A DNA stretch of 64,000 nucleotides from JAFGJQ01 sp964495075 (lineage in GTDB: Bacteria > Planctomycetota > Phycisphaerae > UBA1845): assembly GCA_964495075.1 (NCBI GenBank), contig CAZBUJ010000010.1, positions 1 through 64,000 on the forward strand, given 5' to 3'. Made by a program: the position numbers and the translations under genes. A model generated the notes under the pieces. That model searched no databases. It saw nothing but the letters and a program-made list of their open reading frames with translations, and was not told the DNA's origin. Numbering within the stretch: the first letter of the stretch is position 1; each line of letters begins with the position of its first letter. This document shows positions 62,476 through 64,000 of the stretch, piece by piece.

Positions 62476-62673
62476 GAAGCCCTGTTCCGGTTCCCGCGGC
62501 TGATCGAAGGCCGGGCACCAAGTGGATTCGCTGCACTCGCGCCGTATTGTGGCGGAAACCTGCCTGCCCACAAGGTGGATTCGGGCATCCGCCCCCTGGC
62601 CAGCCGCATCACCGGTCCGACGTGTGCGTGGGGCCTCTACGAACCGGGTGGCGTGCGGTCTGACCGATCGCCA

Positions 62674-63237
62674 CTATGCGCACCCGCCGCAACCCTCGCC
62701 CGCCTCGCGCTCCGCGTCCGGAAGTAGCCCCAGTCGCTCGACCTGGCCCGTGGAGAGCCGATTCCGCGCCACTTCGTCCGCGTCGTTCGCCTCGTGGCAG
62801 TGCGGACATTCGCACCCGTTGGCCAACCCTGCCTCATCCGTGGCGGCCAGCTCGCCGCACCAGTCGCAACGGAAGTAGATCGCATCATACGCGGCATGGT
62901 CGTCCACCAGCGAACCCAGCACGTCGATCTCTTCCCCGCAATGCGGACACGCCTGTTCCGTACCGGCGGCCGCCGCGTCGAAACGGGCCTGCTCATCACA
63001 GAACGGACAAATCAGGAAGATCATGCCCGGTTCGTCCTCCGCGGCCCCGATCGACGCGTCGCCGGACACGTCCGCACCATCCGCGCTCTCCCGGCTTGCC
63101 AGCCATCGCTCGGTCTCGGTCGGCAAGGCGATGAAGGTGTGGCACTGCGAACACTCCACCGTCGTACCGGCCGCGATTCCCGGGTATCGGCCGACCGCGC
63201 CGCACGCCGAGCAAGCCATCTCGATCTCGTCCGCCAT
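62674..63237 (-). CDS. multi-zinc-ribbon protein, unknown function
   Basis: A 187-residue protein from the ATG at 63237, preceded by AGGGAG. It contains four CxxC-type zinc knuckle pairs: CSACG...CSQCH, CPFCDEQ...CPHCG, CDWCG...CPHCH, and a C-terminal GCGGC. The intervening sequence is acidic and soluble. Such multi-ribbon proteins are abundant in planctomycetes and may bind nucleic acids or proteins. Confidence 0.75.
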   Translation of the reverse strand: MADEIEMACSACGAVGRYPGIAAGTTVECSQCHTFIALPTETERWLASRESADGADVSGDASIGAAEDEPGMIFLICPFCDEQARFDAAAAGTEQACPHCGEEIDVLGSLVDDHAAYDAIYFRCDWCGELAATDEAGLANGCECPHCHEANDADEVARNRLSTGQVERLGLLPDAEREAGEGCGGCA

Positions 63238-63338
63238 TGCATCGCTCCCTGCCACATTATCCGCGCCGGCACGCCGCCGGGCCGGCCACGACGATTGTCG
63301 CGGTCCTCCCGTTCCCATACAATCCCGCACGAAGAGGA

Positions 63339-64000
63339 TCAGCCGCCCGGCTCAGCGGTGCGCTTGAGTTGCCCTAGCAGATCCCGGATCCTCCCCACCG
63401 GAAACTCGGTCAGGATCGCGTCGATGCGGCGCGCGAAGGCCTTGCGGCCAAGCCCCTGGTGCAGCCGGCAGTGCAGGGGCAGTGCCAACCTTTTATCCCA
63501 AATAGCATTAGGATCGAATTCGTACGGATGGCAATACATCACGGCGGGCTGGCCTCGGGCCTCGATCCGCCGAAGCCCCCACCGGATCAGTGGTAACGGC
63601 AACAGGCGATAGTATCCGCCGCCGCCAAGCGGAACGCGCCCCCAGGGAACGACATCCAGGGTCGCCACCGGCAACTCGATCAACTCCGCCCCCGACCGGC
63701 ACCGCAAACGATGCGGACCGGGATACCAGCCCCGGATCCCGTAGCCGCGGATCCGCATTGGAAAGACCGACGAGTCCACGCGGAACCCCTCTTCGGCGAG
63801 GACGTCCAGGGCCCAGGCCGTCCGCTCGGTCAATGAAAATCGGGGCGCGCGATACGCGGTGACCGGCCGCCCGATCGAATCTTCCACCGCCGCCTTGGCC
63901 CGCGCGATGTCGGCCCGAAAGGCCCGCGGGGCCTGCCGGGTGATCTCCGTGTGGTCGTAGCCGTGCGTCTGCACTTCGTGCCCGCAGCGGTCCAGCTCAC
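63339..64000 (-). CDS. PEP-CTERM/XrtA-type polysaccharide deacetylase, start outside window
   Basis: The frame is open through base 64000, so the N-terminus is missing. The visible part starts at ELDRCGHEVQTHGYDH, the metal-binding region of NodB-type deacetylases. It continues with GRPVTAYRAPRFSLTERTAWALDVL (in part), EEGFRVDSSVFPMRIRGYG, PLGGGGYYRLLPL and MYCHPYEFDP. This pattern is the subfamily found in PEP-CTERM/exosortase exopolysaccharide loci. It removes acetyl groups from the polymer. The neighbouring exopolysaccharide genes would be beyond the window edge. Confidence 0.88.
   Translation of the reverse strand, partial: ELDRCGHEVQTHGYDHTEITRQAPRAFRADIARAKAAVEDSIGRPVTAYRAPRFSLTERTAWALDVLAEEGFRVDSSVFPMRIRGYGIRGWYPGPHRLRCRSGAELIELPVATLDVVPWGRVPLGGGGYYRLLPLPLIRWGLRRIEARGQPAVMYCHPYEFDPNAIWDKRLALPLHCRLHQGLGRKAFARRIDAILTEFPVGRIRDLLGQLKRTAEPGG

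Overview
The window is a 64 kb piece of GC-rich bacterial chromosome that most resembles a planctomycete, probably of the Phycisphaerae type. The clues are an Alternative Complex III plus caa3 oxidase supercluster, GFTLLELL-type prepilins with short tails, a secreted protein with dockerin-like GDVNGDG repeats, CGYDLTGN zinc-ribbon proteins and many low-complexity insertions inside otherwise conserved genes. The taxonomic call is inference; there is no rRNA gene here.

Layout. 1-5.5 kb: an accessory segment ending at a tRNA-Asn. It holds a TPR-CHAT protein cut by the window edge, a frameshifted IS256-family element, an AlbA_2 (Schlafen-type) protein and the stump of a zeta-toxin-like kinase. 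5.5-6.4 kb: a gene-poor stretch with a 45-bp degenerate repeat. 6.4-20.3 kb, minus strand: a 13-gene respiratory operon transcribed actA-B-C-D-E-F, small membrane protein, sco, ctaC, ctaD, then two subunit III-like genes and a subunit IV gene. It would pass electrons from quinol through ACIII to an A2-type caa3 oxygen reductase. 20.6-25.3 kb: three membrane glycosyltransferase-type genes. 25.8-27.7 kb: small lipoprotein, zinc-ribbon and decayed genes. 27.8-31.4 kb: imuA-imuB mutasome genes swollen by repeats. 32-39 kb: di-haem peroxidase, a tail-to-tail two-component pair, a prepilin and a dockerin-type secreted protein. 39.3-45.5 kb: folK, a methyltransferase, an ACP-phosphodiesterase-like gene, then lysS and a LolCDE-type ABC exporter. 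45.6-47.3 kb: a lower-GC XhoI/PaeR7I-type restriction-modification pair. 47.8-48.9 kb: leucine dehydrogenase.

The most interesting part is 52.9-60.4 kb, plus strand. It looks like an undescribed bacterial ESCRT-III/Vps4-like membrane-remodelling operon. In order it encodes a Ser/Thr kinase with double zinc ribbons, a small membrane zinc-ribbon protein, a winged-helix plus ESCRT-III-like coiled-coil protein, a second ESCRT-III-like protein, a PspC-domain protein, a third Snf7/CHMP-like protein with a MIM1-like C-terminus, a Vps4-like MIT-AAA ATPase, and an SPFH-like plus beta-propeller protein. The working model, which is inference, is that the three helical proteins form membrane polymers. 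The ATPase would disassemble them, PspC and the SPFH-like protein would link them to the membrane, and the kinase would regulate the set. A diguanylate cyclase and two small membrane proteins lie just upstream.

The window closes with a CPA1 cation/proton antiporter, a multi-zinc-ribbon protein and a truncated PEP-CTERM-type polysaccharide deacetylase.
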